A stretch of DNA of 64,000 nt, from positions 434,001-498,000 of the forward strand of contig JALCKY010000002.1 of assembly GCA_022647575.1 (NCBI GenBank). The letters run 5' to 3'. Below the pieces are notes generated by a model. That model saw only the letters and a list, made by a program, of their open reading frames with translations. It was not told the origin of the DNA and ran no database searches. The position numbers were made by a program, and so were the translations under genes. Shown here one piece after another: positions 34,920 through 43,342 of the stretch (positions are counted from its first letter, which is position 1; each line of letters begins with the position of its first letter). The stretch comes from Lachnospiraceae bacterium (lineage in GTDB: Bacteria; Bacillota; Clostridia; Lachnospirales; Lachnospiraceae).

Positions 34920-36293
34920 ATGCGCGGAGCAAGTACAGGACGTGTCGGACGGGATCTGACACAGGGTTCAATCTTCAAACTGCTTTCATCTTTTGCCGTT
35001 CCTATTATGCTTACAGGAATGGTTCAGCAGTTATATTCCATGACCGATCTGGCAATTATCGGACAGTTTGTGGGCAGTACAGGCACAGTCGGTGTTTCAA
35101 CCGGCGGTGAACTGGCTGATTTTGTAACACCGGTTGCAAGTGCCTTCGCTATGGCCGGCCAGATTTATATCGCACAATTAGCCGGAGCCGGCGAACGGGA
35201 AAAACTCAAAAAGGCTGTCGGAACGCTTATCACTTTAATGCTCGGTCTTTCCGTCGTTTTCATGCTGATCACGATGGTTTTCCACGTACAGATTCTTCAG
35301 CTGCTGAACTGCCCTGAAGAAGCATGGAGCGAAGCTGTAAATTATATGATGATCACGGCTCTTGGTATGCCGTTCATTTACGGCTATAATGCAGTCAGCG
35401 GCGTACTTCGCGGCATGGGGGAAAGCCAGCGGCCTCTCCTTTTTGTAGTCGTAGCTGCTACCATCAATATTTTCCTGGACCTGTTCCTCGTGGTCGTTAT
35501 TCCCATGCAGGCTGCCGGCACCGCTATTGCTACTGTCGCATCCCAGATCGGAGCATTCGTCGCTGCGTATCTGTACATGTACAAACGACGTGAACAATTT
35601 GATTTCAAGCTTAGTTTTTCTTATTTCAAAGTCGATAAGACAGCCCTTAGGATTATCCTTAAACTTGGCATCCCTCAGCTGGTCCGTTCCATTACCGTCC
35701 ATGGGTGCATGCTCTGGGTAAAGGCTAATGTCAATTCCTTCGGACTTCTTAGCTCCTCAACGTACAGTATCGGCAATAAGATTGAAAAATTTGTACTCCT
35801 CTTCGAACAGGGTGTTACAAGTGCAGCCGGTGCTATGATAGGTCAGAATCTAGGTGCAAGGAAACAGGACAGAGTAAGAAAGACGATTATGGCCACCTTA
35901 TTATTTGCGCTTGCACTGACAACTGTCGGCGCTGTGCTTTTCCTGACAATTCCTACGCAGCTTTACAGAGTATTTACAGTAGATCAGGATGTATGTCAAC
36001 TGGGTATCGTCTTCTTGAGGATTATGACATTCGGCTGTTTTGTCACTACGATTTCCGGTACGTTTAAAGCCCTGGCAACAGGCGCAGGTGCCGTTAAACT
36101 CTGCTTCATGCTTGGCATCATGGATGGCGTCAGCCGTGTCGTCATTGACCTGATCCTGACAATGGGACTGGGCATGGGCGTGGAAGGTTTCTACTGGGGC
36201 GATGCCCTGTGCGAATTAGTTACTTTTGCAATGGCATTTACATACTTTATCAGCGGAAAATGGAAAACCCAGAAACTGCTGATTGACCAATAA
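34920..36293 (+). CDS. MATE family efflux transporter
   Basis: This 457-aa protein has twelve hydrophobic segments and MATE hallmarks: FAVPIMLTGMVQQLYSMTDL near the N-terminus and the internal repeat LGIPQLVRSITVHGCMLWVK. ATG 34920 follows GGAGAAGGAG. It is the first gene of a plus-strand unit, with a carboxylesterase 26 bp downstream. The family exports cationic drugs or metabolites by Na+ or H+ antiport. Here it may export a product of the adjacent hydrolases (inference). Confidence 0.92.
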   Translation: MRGASTGRVGRDLTQGSIFKLLSSFAVPIMLTGMVQQLYSMTDLAIIGQFVGSTGTVGVSTGGELADFVTPVASAFAMAGQIYIAQLAGAGEREKLKKAVGTLITLMLGLSVVFMLITMVFHVQILQLLNCPEEAWSEAVNYMMITALGMPFIYGYNAVSGVLRGMGESQRPLLFVVVAATINIFLDLFLVVVIPMQAAGTAIATVASQIGAFVAAYLYMYKRREQFDFKLSFSYFKVDKTALRIILKLGIPQLVRSITVHGCMLWVKANVNSFGLLSSSTYSIGNKIEKFVLLFEQGVTSAAGAMIGQNLGARKQDRVRKTIMATLLFALALTTVGAVLFLTIPTQLYRVFTVDQDVCQLGIVFLRIMTFGCFVTTISGTFKALATGAGAVKLCFMLGIMDGVSRVVIDLILTMGLGMGVEGFYWGDALCELVTFAMAFTYFISGKWKTQKLLIDQ

Positions 36294-36319
36294 ACACAGA
36301 GAATACGAAGGAGGAGAAT

Positions 36320-37816
36320 ATGCCACTTTTTAAAGCCAGGACAAAATACGGCATCGTAACCGGAGTTCCGGGTAAGGAACCTCAGACAGCAATATTCAAA
36401 GGAATTCCATTCGCCAAACCGCCTGTAGGCGACATGCGTTATCATGAACCGGTCGAGCTTGACCCCTGGGAAGGCGAAATGGCCTGCGACAGATGGCCGA
36501 ATGCCCCGATACAGGAACCCAGTCCTCATTATCAGGGTCTGCCGGAATCCGAGGATTGCCTGTATCTGAACGTTTTTACGCCGGCGGAATCCCCGGATGA
36601 CAATCTTCCGGTAATGGTTTGGTTCTATGGCGGAGGTTTTAACTTCGGGACAATCACCACAGAAGCTTCCGATACCATGCATCGCTGTGAAAGTGCCCGC
36701 TATCGCGGGGAAAAAATTAATAAACGCGGAGTAATTCTTGTATGCATCAACTATCGTGTCAGCCTGATGGGATTTATGTGCCATCCCGGATTGATTGAAC
36801 GCGACGGTCACTGCGGGAATTATGGATTTCTTGATCTTGTTGCAGGAATGAAATGGGTGCATGAAAACATCGCCGCATTCGGCGGGAACCCGGGCAATGT
36901 AACTATCTTTGGACAGTCTGCAGGTGCTGTAAGCTGCCGCATGCTCATGACCTCCCCTCTGACAAAAGATAAGAAATGGTTCCAAAGAGTCATTGTTCAG
37001 TCAGGATGCAGCATCATGGATCCCGAACCATACCGTTCTTCGGAAGCTGTCGGAGACTGGTGCATGAAAGCTCTCGATTCCTTAGGACTTACCTGGGACA
37101 ATCTGATTCACGACGATCCTAAAGAGCTTGGCAGGATCATGCCCCGACGGGTATATGAGTTATATACCGGGTTAGACAATCCGCAGTTTCCGAAAAAACC
37201 GGCTATCTTTACGCCCTGTCTTGATGGCTATTCCCTTACGGCTGTCCCAGGCGTCGCTTTATATGCGGGTGACTACGACCAAAGCATTGATATCATGTGC
37301 GGCACCGTCCTTGATGACTGGATGCAGCCTATCAAGCACTGCTTTGAGCCGATAAAAAACGATCTGGTAATCAAACGCGCCGTTGCACTTTCGCCCAGCG
37401 TTTCCTGGGGAAGGAGACAGATACAGGCAGGTCGGAAACCGGTATATTCCTATTTCTTTGAGCGCAACATCCCGGGCGTTGATTCATCAAGCGGTAAAAC
37501 CGGGCCGTATCATGGCGGCGAAATCGCTTATGAATTCGGAACTCTGGAATATATGGAGCATACTTTTACCGATTATGATCATCAGCTTAGCGAGGCAATT
37601 CTGGATTACTGGACCAATTTTGCCAAAAACGGCAGCCCCAATGGCAGTACCCAGCCTGAATGGCCCGCATTTACGGAAGATACTCCTTTCTCCATGAATT
37701 TCCGCGATGACGGCTACGATGCAAAAGATCTTGTTGATAATGAAAAGGCAGAGCGCGTCATAAAATGCTGTTCATCAAACCCGGGAATCATCGAAAACCT
37801 TGTACAGTATCTTTAA
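36320..37816 (+). CDS. Type B carboxylesterase
   Basis: The 498-aa alpha/beta hydrolase has the N-terminal FKGIPFAKPPVGDMRY pattern, the SEDCLYLNVFTP motif, an oxyanion hole FYGGGFNFG, the nucleophile S200 in FGQSAGAVS and a likely catalytic His398 in GPYHGGE. No signal peptide is present, so it acts in the cytosol. Family members cleave carboxylic esters. The context (importer, MATE pump, amidohydrolase, LysR) suggests degradation of an ester compound; the substrate is unknown. Confidence 0.92.
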   Translation: MPLFKARTKYGIVTGVPGKEPQTAIFKGIPFAKPPVGDMRYHEPVELDPWEGEMACDRWPNAPIQEPSPHYQGLPESEDCLYLNVFTPAESPDDNLPVMVWFYGGGFNFGTITTEASDTMHRCESARYRGEKINKRGVILVCINYRVSLMGFMCHPGLIERDGHCGNYGFLDLVAGMKWVHENIAAFGGNPGNVTIFGQSAGAVSCRMLMTSPLTKDKKWFQRVIVQSGCSIMDPEPYRSSEAVGDWCMKALDSLGLTWDNLIHDDPKELGRIMPRRVYELYTGLDNPQFPKKPAIFTPCLDGYSLTAVPGVALYAGDYDQSIDIMCGTVLDDWMQPIKHCFEPIKNDLVIKRAVALSPSVSWGRRQIQAGRKPVYSYFFERNIPGVDSSSGKTGPYHGGEIAYEFGTLEYMEHTFTDYDHQLSEAILDYWTNFAKNGSPNGSTQPEWPAFTEDTPFSMNFRDDGYDAKDLVDNEKAERVIKCCSSNPGIIENLVQYL

Positions 37817-37868
37817 ACATTCATCTGTACATACTTCGGAAAATACTGCTTTATAATAAGGAGACTTT

Positions 37869-38909
37869 ATGATCATAGATTCAAATATGTACTGGCTTCC
37901 CGAGGAACTTTTTACAGATACTGCTTTGCTTAATATGTTCATGTCCTGTATACCTTCCGCTAATGGCTGGTATGGAAAATTCCTTGATATCGAAGGGACC
38001 GGCAAAAAACAGATTGTTCTTGAGAAACCGCAGGGATATCAAAATCTCAACTATGTACAGGGAGATTATGAAATTGAGGTCCAATTAAAAGATCTCGCAG
38101 CCGCCGGTGCAGATAAGGCGCTCTTAAAACTGCCCGGTTGTCAGGAATGGATGTCTCTGGAACTTTGCAGGATTTTTAACGATAAGATTCATCAGCATGC
38201 AGTAGACAGCAAGGGGAAATTAATCCCTCTTGCTGCAGTTCCGCCTGACGGCACAAAAGAAAGTACAGCTGAACTCATCCGCTGTCATGACGAACTTGGA
38301 ATGACTGCTGTTCAGCTCAGCGCCCACTATGGAGACAAATATCTGGATGATGATTCATTTTCCGGATTCTTTCGCGTTCTCAATGATCTGGGTATGACCG
38401 CTTATATCCATCACACGCCCGTTCCGGTCGAATATAATACCTTGTACGAATATAACAACCTCAGGCGGTCTTATGGGCGCTGCGCTGACCAGGAAATTGC
38501 AATAGGCCGTGAGATATTCAGCGGATTTTTCAATAAATATCCAAAAGTTAAATTTGTGCATTCCATGCTGGGCGGCGGTTTTTTTGCCATTGCTAACATG
38601 ATGTTCCCAAATCCCCCAAAAACAAAAGAAACTGTCAGCCGCTTCAGAACAGAGAACGAAAATGCCAGATCCCAGTTTAAAGAACATATATATTTTGAAC
38701 TTTCACATGCACAGCCATGGGGCAGAGCGCAGCTTGAATGTGCTGTCGAGGTACTGGGTGCCGACCATCTGATATTTGGCTCATCCTATCCTGTCCGGCG
38801 GGAATGGCTGACTGAAGGACCGGCATTCATAAAAAATCTTGATATTTCCGATCAGCAGAAAGAATTAATACTTTCAGGAAACGCCATTGCTCTATACCGC
38901 CTCGGATAA
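37869..38909 (+). CDS. Amidohydrolase family 2 (ACMSD-like TIM barrel)
   Basis: A protein of 346 aa with the amidohydrolase_2 layout. The usual N-terminal DxHxH is reduced to MIIDSNMYWLPEE, so the first metal pair is not conserved. Later barrel motifs remain: YIHHTPVP, KFVHSMLGGG and the C-terminal ADHLIFGSSYP, which keeps the family position but has Ser where Asp is common. The family includes decarboxylases and hydrolases of aromatic acids. Loss of metal ligands suggests a metal-independent or altered reaction. It follows the esterase by 52 bp. Confidence 0.8.
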   Translation: MIIDSNMYWLPEELFTDTALLNMFMSCIPSANGWYGKFLDIEGTGKKQIVLEKPQGYQNLNYVQGDYEIEVQLKDLAAAGADKALLKLPGCQEWMSLELCRIFNDKIHQHAVDSKGKLIPLAAVPPDGTKESTAELIRCHDELGMTAVQLSAHYGDKYLDDDSFSGFFRVLNDLGMTAYIHHTPVPVEYNTLYEYNNLRRSYGRCADQEIAIGREIFSGFFNKYPKVKFVHSMLGGGFFAIANMMFPNPPKTKETVSRFRTENENARSQFKEHIYFELSHAQPWGRAQLECAVEVLGADHLIFGSSYPVRREWLTEGPAFIKNLDISDQQKELILSGNAIALYRLG

Positions 38910-38942
38910 TTAAACAGCTTCTTCCCATCCTTTATCCATTAA

Positions 38943-38974
38943 AAGACCCTGAACAGCAAAATGTTCAGGGTCTT
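38943..38974. terminator. Bidirectional terminator between amidohydrolase and MarR
   Basis: AAGACCCTGAACA and TGTTCAGGGTCTT form a perfect 13-bp stem with a 6-nt loop between the convergent genes. A/T-rich flanks lie on both sides. Confidence 0.8.
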
Positions 38975-38998
38975 CTGATATTGCTAATCAATCAATAA

Positions 38999-39757
38999 TC
39001 AGCTGTTTTCTTTCCATTTCTCAAGAAGTTTTTTTAAACTTTCCTGAAGTTCTTCTTTCTGCTTCTCATCAAGCACGCTGAAAAGCTCCGTGTTCTCTTC
39101 GTCAGAAGATTCCAAACCGGCTTTTTTTCCTTCTTCCGTAATGACAATTTCTATTCTTCTCTGGTCTTCTTCGTTTTTCTTTCTTTCAACCAGTCCTTTG
39201 TTTTCAAGTTTTGTTATAACTTCGCTGATTGAACCTGCCTGGATATGCAGGATATCCTGAATATCCTGCTGGAGCATTTCACCATTATGACCTAAGAGTC
39301 GTAAAATCTTCATTTGTGTATCGCCATGTCCGGATCTGCGATGAAGATAATGCCCGCAAGCCCTCATTAAACTGTATAAATCATCTTTCTGCTCATATCC
39401 GAACTCTTCGTCCCGTTCTTCATGCATCCTGCCATGTCCGCTTCGGGCATCTTCTTTTCTTCCTTGATGACGTTTTCCGTCCCTGTTCTCGTCCTGATTA
39501 TGTTCTTCTCTTTTTCCTTCGCGGCCTCTTTCGCTTTCATGGCCATGTTTTTCTGTATGTTCATGATTATGTTCCTGACCGCGGTCCGATCTGCGGTTTC
39601 TTCTCGAATCCGTTTTCCCGGCATTACTTTCTTCACCATCACCATTAGTCACCAGCTGACCTGCTTCTATGGAAAAATATGTTTTTCCTTTATCACAGCC
39701 CAAATTTTCAGCTGGGCAATGGTTATGGCACAATGGACAATTCGTTATTGCTGTCAT
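38999..39757 (-). CDS. MarR family regulator with Cys- and His-rich N-terminal extension
   Basis: A 252-aa protein in three parts. Residues 1-30 carry C7, C10, C14 and C21 (CPLCHNHCPAENLGCDKGK). Residues 45-125 are a highly charged stretch rich in His, Glu, Lys and Arg. The last ~120 residues are a MarR winged helix (DILHIQAGSISEVITKLENK, then GLVERKKNEEDQRR). ATG 39757 follows GGAAGGAG; the frame continues to 39826 but crosses the promoter. Its promoter carries two copies of the GGTACC-type operator found before the ABC exporter at 19774, implying auto-repression and control of that exporter. The Cys/His region may sense metal or redox state (inference). Confidence 0.88.
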   Translation of the reverse strand: MTAITNCPLCHNHCPAENLGCDKGKTYFSIEAGQLVTNGDGEESNAGKTDSRRNRRSDRGQEHNHEHTEKHGHESERGREGKREEHNQDENRDGKRHQGRKEDARSGHGRMHEERDEEFGYEQKDDLYSLMRACGHYLHRRSGHGDTQMKILRLLGHNGEMLQQDIQDILHIQAGSISEVITKLENKGLVERKKNEEDQRRIEIVITEEGKKAGLESSDEENTELFSVLDEKQKEELQESLKKLLEKWKENS

Positions 39758-39784
39758 ATTATTTTCTCCTTCCAGTGTTTTATT

Positions 39785-39834
39785 TAGGTACCTTGTTATA
39801 GTATCATTTCGCTGCAATTTTGTCAAGGTGCCTA
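39785..39834 (-). promoter_or_regulatory. MarR promoter with two operator copies
   Basis: On the minus strand TTGACA (39821-39826), 17 bp, TACTAT (39798-39803). TTAGGCACCTTGACA covers the -35 box (GGTGCC core 39827-39832), and a second copy with core GGTACC at 39787-39792 covers the transcription start. The cores are 40 bp apart, nearly the same spacing as at 19693-19737. Confidence 0.78.
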
Positions 39835-39932
39835 ATTATTTTTATACTTTGACAGGAAAACCAATTCTTCCACCAGGTTATTTTAAATATCCTTACTTTG
39901 TTCTTTTCCGTTCCGATCCAAGCCATCTCGAA

Positions 39933-41204
39933 TCAGGGGTTGCACCACCCGCAGGGGGAGTAGCCCTCCGCAATCAGCTGGTCCCTGCTTTCATTTGACT
40001 CTGCATAATTCTTCTTTGAGATTTTTTCCGCATACTTGCATCCCGGCAGATGGAATTTCATCGTGTGCGTATTCAGGATATACTTTGCCGAAGTTTCGGT
40101 GTCTCCTGCTGCCTCATAGGAAATGGTGCTGTCCCAGGACTTACTGCTCTCCTCTGCCGACCCGTACGCCCATGTCGTGCTCGGCTCCGTGCTCCAGGTA
40201 ATATTTGTCCCGTCCGACGTCGCAAGGATTGTCCCCTGCTCATCTGTACGGAACAGGGAAATCCCCTTGTCCCGGATCCGCTCAATCACATCCTGATCCG
40301 GCAGGCCGTAGGAATTATCCTTCCCGCAGCTCAAGACCATGTATTTCGGACTGACGGCATTCAGCAGCGTCCCGGAATTCGACGTGCTGCTTCCGTGATG
40401 GCCGGCTTCCAGGACGTCCGCCGAAAGGCTGATGCCCGTCCCGCAGATTTCATTTTCCGACGTCTCCTGGGCATCGCCCGTGAAAAGGAAACGGCTGCTG
40501 CCGCAGGTCACCAGCACGCAGAGGGAATTATCATTTTCCTCTTCATGACTGTAGTTTGTCGGACCGACGACCGTGAAACTGATGCTCCCCATGTTATAGC
40601 TGTCGCCGACTTTCGGCACGACGGGGACAATGCTCTTCTGCGATTCTATGTCCTTCAGCGACTGATACACGCTGGTCGTGCCCGCATATCCCGGCTCCAG
40701 CATTTCGGATACCGTAAAGACGTGCAGCGCGCCAACGATTCCGTTGATGTGGTCGTCATCAAAATGCGACGCGATCACATAGTCGAGCGTGCTGATGCCC
40801 TGCTTCTTCAGATAGGATACGACGAAGGAAGAATGGTCGCGGTCGCCGCCGTCCATCAGCAGGAAATGCCCATCCGACTCGATCAGCGTCGAATCGCCTT
40901 CTCCGACATCCAAAAAATGAACCGTCATTTGTTCTGCTCCGGATGTCCTGTCCAGCACATCTGACTGAGCCGATGCAGCTGCTGATTCAGACTGCACTTC
41001 GGGCTGCGATGCCGTCTTTGACGCTGTCGTTTTCTGCGATTCCGCCGAAGACATTTCCGCCTCATTTGATCCGGCAGATTCTGAAGCTGCCGGGTTCGGG
41101 GAAATATTTTTCGTCACAGAGGAAAAGAATGCGGAAGTTTTTCCGCATCCTGCAAGCATCAGGATAACCGCCAGAATAAAGCAGATTGTTCTTTGTTTCT
41201 TCAT
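39933..41204 (-). CDS. ComEC/Rec2-type MBL lipoprotein with C-terminal Cys domain
   Basis: The 423-aa protein has a lipobox (MLAGC, C20) and a Ser/Ala/Glu-rich linker to about residue 90. A ComEC-like beta-lactamase domain follows: VHFLDVGEGDSTLIE, then ASHFDDDHINGI (metal motif) and EAGHHGSS. The last ~50 residues (LNTHTMKFHLPGCKYAEKI, then YSPCGWCNP) are the small Cys domain often found at the end of secreted nucleases and MBL proteins. It is anchored outside the membrane; related proteins act on nucleic acid or phosphodiesters. No competence genes are nearby. Confidence 0.85.
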   Translation of the reverse strand: MKKQRTICFILAVILMLAGCGKTSAFFSSVTKNISPNPAASESAGSNEAEMSSAESQKTTASKTASQPEVQSESAAASAQSDVLDRTSGAEQMTVHFLDVGEGDSTLIESDGHFLLMDGGDRDHSSFVVSYLKKQGISTLDYVIASHFDDDHINGIVGALHVFTVSEMLEPGYAGTTSVYQSLKDIESQKSIVPVVPKVGDSYNMGSISFTVVGPTNYSHEEENDNSLCVLVTCGSSRFLFTGDAQETSENEICGTGISLSADVLEAGHHGSSTSNSGTLLNAVSPKYMVLSCGKDNSYGLPDQDVIERIRDKGISLFRTDEQGTILATSDGTNITWSTEPSTTWAYGSAEESSKSWDSTISYEAAGDTETSAKYILNTHTMKFHLPGCKYAEKISKKNYAESNESRDQLIAEGYSPCGWCNP

Positions 41205-41341
41205 GATTTCCTATACCTGATCCGGAGTTTCCCGGTTTTTTTTCTTTGATGTCTGTTTCAGTTTCTCTTTATCATATGCTCTCATCGGATATTTTCACCG
41301 TTTGTTAGAAATATCTTCATACACTGGACACACTTTTCATT

Positions 41342-41454
41342 TATCATATGTCTTGTAAGATCAATAAAGAAAACAACTTCATAACCTTTTTCTTTTTCAT
41401 ACTCCTTCCCTTTATAAATCGAGACCGTCCTGCCAACGGTCTCTTTTTATGTCC
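41342..41454 (+). repeat. 113-bp perfect repeat, copy 1, with plus-strand terminator (possible sRNA)
   Basis: These 113 bp are identical to 62059-62171. The last part forms an intrinsic terminator read on the plus strand: GAGACCG, loop, CGGTCTC, TTTTTAT. Just before it lies an unpaired ACTCCTTCCC, which is complementary to Shine-Dalgarno sequences. No plus-strand gene precedes it (the neighbour upstream is the 5' end of a minus-strand gene), so the terminator needs a short transcript of its own. The final bases overlap the MmcQ stop codon. A small RNA is a reasonable candidate, but no strong promoter is visible. Confidence 0.6.
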
Positions 41455-41785
41455 GGTGATCCGCCGTCAGGGCATAGCTTTCGTCGATCATGACTCCTAT
41501 GTCTTTATCCGGAATCGTGCCATCCAGGATGATAGAATTCCAGTGTTCCTTATTCAAATGGTACGCGGGCTGCACTGACTTGAAGGCATCCCTCCAGAAA
41601 TAGCGGGAGTCCGGGCTGCATTTCACATTGATCCATACCCGTCCATCCCTGTCGAAGATCCAGGCAAATACTTTCCGGTTTTCCCTGTGGCGCATCACGC
41701 ACCAGTTCGGGTCATGGAACGGATAATCTTCAAATACATTGGGATAGCCCAGACAGAATTTTACAGCCTCTTTGCGCGTTTTCAT
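41447..41785 (-). CDS. MmcQ/YjbR family DNA-binding-like protein
   Basis: This 112-aa protein shows the YjbR pattern: YPNVFEDYPFHDPNWCVMRH, FAWIFDRDGRVWINVKC and HWNSIILDGTIPD. The family has a CyaY-like fold and is often called DNA-binding, with no proven role. It starts within the stop of the TIGR04076 gene (TGATG), so the two are coupled. Its stop codon lies inside the terminator of the 113-bp repeat. Confidence 0.88.
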   Translation of the reverse strand: MKTRKEAVKFCLGYPNVFEDYPFHDPNWCVMRHRENRKVFAWIFDRDGRVWINVKCSPDSRYFWRDAFKSVQPAYHLNKEHWNSIILDGTIPDKDIGVMIDESYALTADHRT

Positions 41786-42102
41786 CAGCCCTTCTCCTCA
41801 TCCAGCGTTTCAATCAGAAAGCTCACCGGCCGAAATCCGTCATTGCAGGAAATCATGGCAGACTTCTTGTTCTTCATCCACCCGTCGAAGAAGTCTTCCC
41901 CTCCGTGCGCCAGCGTCATGACAAATGAAGACATGCTATCCCAGGCGCTTTCACACATGCCCTCCGGACGGCGGCCGCCTTCCGACAGAAAGACCTGCCC
42001 CTCCTGCAGATCACAGGCATGGGAAATCGGGTTCTCATATTTCGAAGAAAGATCCGGATATGAAGCTTTGCGCATGACGGTGATTCGAACTTTATACATC
42101 AT
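41785..42102 (-). CDS. TIGR04076 family protein (full length)
   Basis: This 105-aa protein has the family pattern: YKVRITVMRK start, a central ACDLQEGQVFLSEGGRRPEG, WDSMSSFVMTLAHGG and the ending ISCNDGFRPVSFLIETL. Function unknown. ATG 42102 follows AAAGGATAA. It is translationally coupled to the MmcQ gene. Two other versions occur in the window: a short one at 57810-57998 with the middle missing and a broken one at 62172-62258, which helps reconstruct the history of this family here. Confidence 0.85.
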   Translation of the reverse strand: MMYKVRITVMRKASYPDLSSKYENPISHACDLQEGQVFLSEGGRRPEGMCESAWDSMSSFVMTLAHGGEDFFDGWMKNKKSAMISCNDGFRPVSFLIETLDEEKG

Positions 42103-42193
42103 TTATCCTTTCAGAAGAGCCATATAACTTTTCCCCTCAATGATAGTGAGTTATCTGCAGTAACCTTTCTCTTCTTCTGCTCCCGGATAATCC

Positions 42194-43180
42194 TTATTTC
42201 TCGATGGCATCCTGCAGCATTTTCTGGTACTGCTTCTTCACTGCCGCAGGCGATATGATCTTTATCTTCCCTACGAACTGAAACACCCAGCCATAGAATA
42301 CCGGGCTTGCGGCCACTTTGACCTTCGCGCGGAATTTATCCAGTCTGACTTTCTTTGTCTCGACTTCTTCCCCAAACTTATCAATGATTGTCTTCATCAG
42401 AGTATTTTCGCATTCCAGCGTCACTGTAACTTCATCGCCGCAGAACATCTCAAAGAATTCCTTTCCGTATTCAGCGGCATCGAATCCTTCCGGCGCCGGC
42501 ACTGCCTGTTCATCCAGAATCTCTGTATTTACCATCCGGTCCACACGGAACTGGATAATTCCTTCGTGCTTCTCCGAATAACCGATAAGATAGTAAAAAT
42601 CATTGCTCCAGAACAATGCATACGGACTGTTTACATACACCTCACCGTCATGCCGCAGTATGATTTTCTTATCCGGTGTATATTCCTCATAATTAAACCT
42701 GATCTTCTTTTTCGCATTAATCGCATCTGTAATACTATTCACCACATAGTATATCTTCTCATTGCTCGGCTTTACACGGCCGGCAGTGTATAAATGACGA
42801 ACCAGATCAGAGGACTGATACTGACTTGCAAGTTTCGTAAGCTTCCGGATCATTTTACGGCTCTTCTCATCCGTGATAAAACGGGAGGACATGACCGCAT
42901 CAATCAGGAGTTTAAGTTCCGGCAGTTCAAATTCGCGCTCACCGAAATAAAACGAACTGTGGTTGGTATGTACCGTTTCAATATCATATCCGGCCTGTAC
43001 GAGCGTGTCGATGTCATCCTTTACCGTCTTGCGGTGGACCGGAATACCGCGTTTCGTGAACCAGTCAATGATCTCATTTGTCGACATCACATGCTGATCA
43101 TCCGTATTTTCATAAAGAAGCCTCAGCATGTAGAGAAGGCGGCCCTTTTTATTAACATTTTCAATTTTTTTTGTACGCAT
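42194..43180 (-). CDS. WYL-domain transcriptional regulator (YafY-like)
   Basis: This 328-aa protein has an N-terminal winged HTH (RRLLYMLRLLYENT-like start, then MSTNEIIDWFTKRGIPVHRK and TVKDDIDTLVQAGYDIE), a WYL domain (SNDFYYLIGYSEKHEGIIQF, then RVDRM) and a WCX C-terminal domain. ATG 43180 is six bases after GGAGG. WYL domains bind nucleotides or nucleic acid ligands. The leader upstream contains a c-di-GMP-I-like riboswitch with a terminator, so its expression is probably governed by a second messenger. TIGR04076 and MmcQ follow on the same strand after 91 bp. Confidence 0.9.
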   Translation of the reverse strand: MRTKKIENVNKKGRLLYMLRLLYENTDDQHVMSTNEIIDWFTKRGIPVHRKTVKDDIDTLVQAGYDIETVHTNHSSFYFGEREFELPELKLLIDAVMSSRFITDEKSRKMIRKLTKLASQYQSSDLVRHLYTAGRVKPSNEKIYYVVNSITDAINAKKKIRFNYEEYTPDKKIILRHDGEVYVNSPYALFWSNDFYYLIGYSEKHEGIIQFRVDRMVNTEILDEQAVPAPEGFDAAEYGKEFFEMFCGDEVTVTLECENTLMKTIIDKFGEEVETKKVRLDKFRAKVKVAASPVFYGWVFQFVGKIKIISPAAVKKQYQKMLQDAIEK

Positions 43181-43232
43181 CAATTACCTCCATCATAGGC
43201 TCTGCTGCGAATTAAATGAACCATCTCGTAAT

Positions 43233-43342
43233 AAAAAAAGCCTCTGCCATCTGGTAGAGGTTGACTGCAACTGGCTACCATCCTTGCGGAACAGGTCCTA
43301 AGTAGTTTTGCGGCCCAGTCTTTCGGCTGGTGTGCTTATGAT
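43233..43342 (-). promoter_or_regulatory. c-di-GMP-I (GEMM-I)-like riboswitch plus terminator
   Basis: Read on the minus strand, the segment 43342-43263 has the GEMM-I order: CCAG-CC-GAAA-GA-CTGG hairpin with its GAAA tetraloop, then GGCCGCAAAACTAC, a GGACCT junction, and GGATGGTAGCCAGTTGC. The last two resemble the ACGCAAAGCC and ATGGTAGCCGGGTTGC consensus blocks. A stem with arms CCTCTACC / GGCAGAGG then TTTTTTATT (about 43260-43233) forms the expression platform. An extended -10, TGTTATAAT, lies at 43380-43388. The WYL regulator starts about 50 bases downstream. The match is from memory; the exact ligand (c-di-GMP or a related dinucleotide) is unproven. Confidence 0.72.

Noticed and set aside
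39758..39826. 23-codon N-terminal extension of the MarR protein
   Set aside because: The segment contains the -35 and -10 boxes and operators, so it is upstream of the transcription start; ATG 39757 has GGAAGGAG.
40050..40964. 304-codon plus-strand frame opposite the ComEC-type lipoprotein
   Set aside because: No domain or ribosome site; the minus-strand protein has full MBL and lipobox motifs.
41291..41454. Minus-strand peptide frame in the 113-bp repeat (KEYEKEKGYEVVFFIDL)
   Set aside because: It lacks a usable start, and between the two copies the flanking codons differ mostly at amino-acid-changing positions. An 18-codon MKKKKVMKLF frame with a ribosome-like site is possible but too short to claim.
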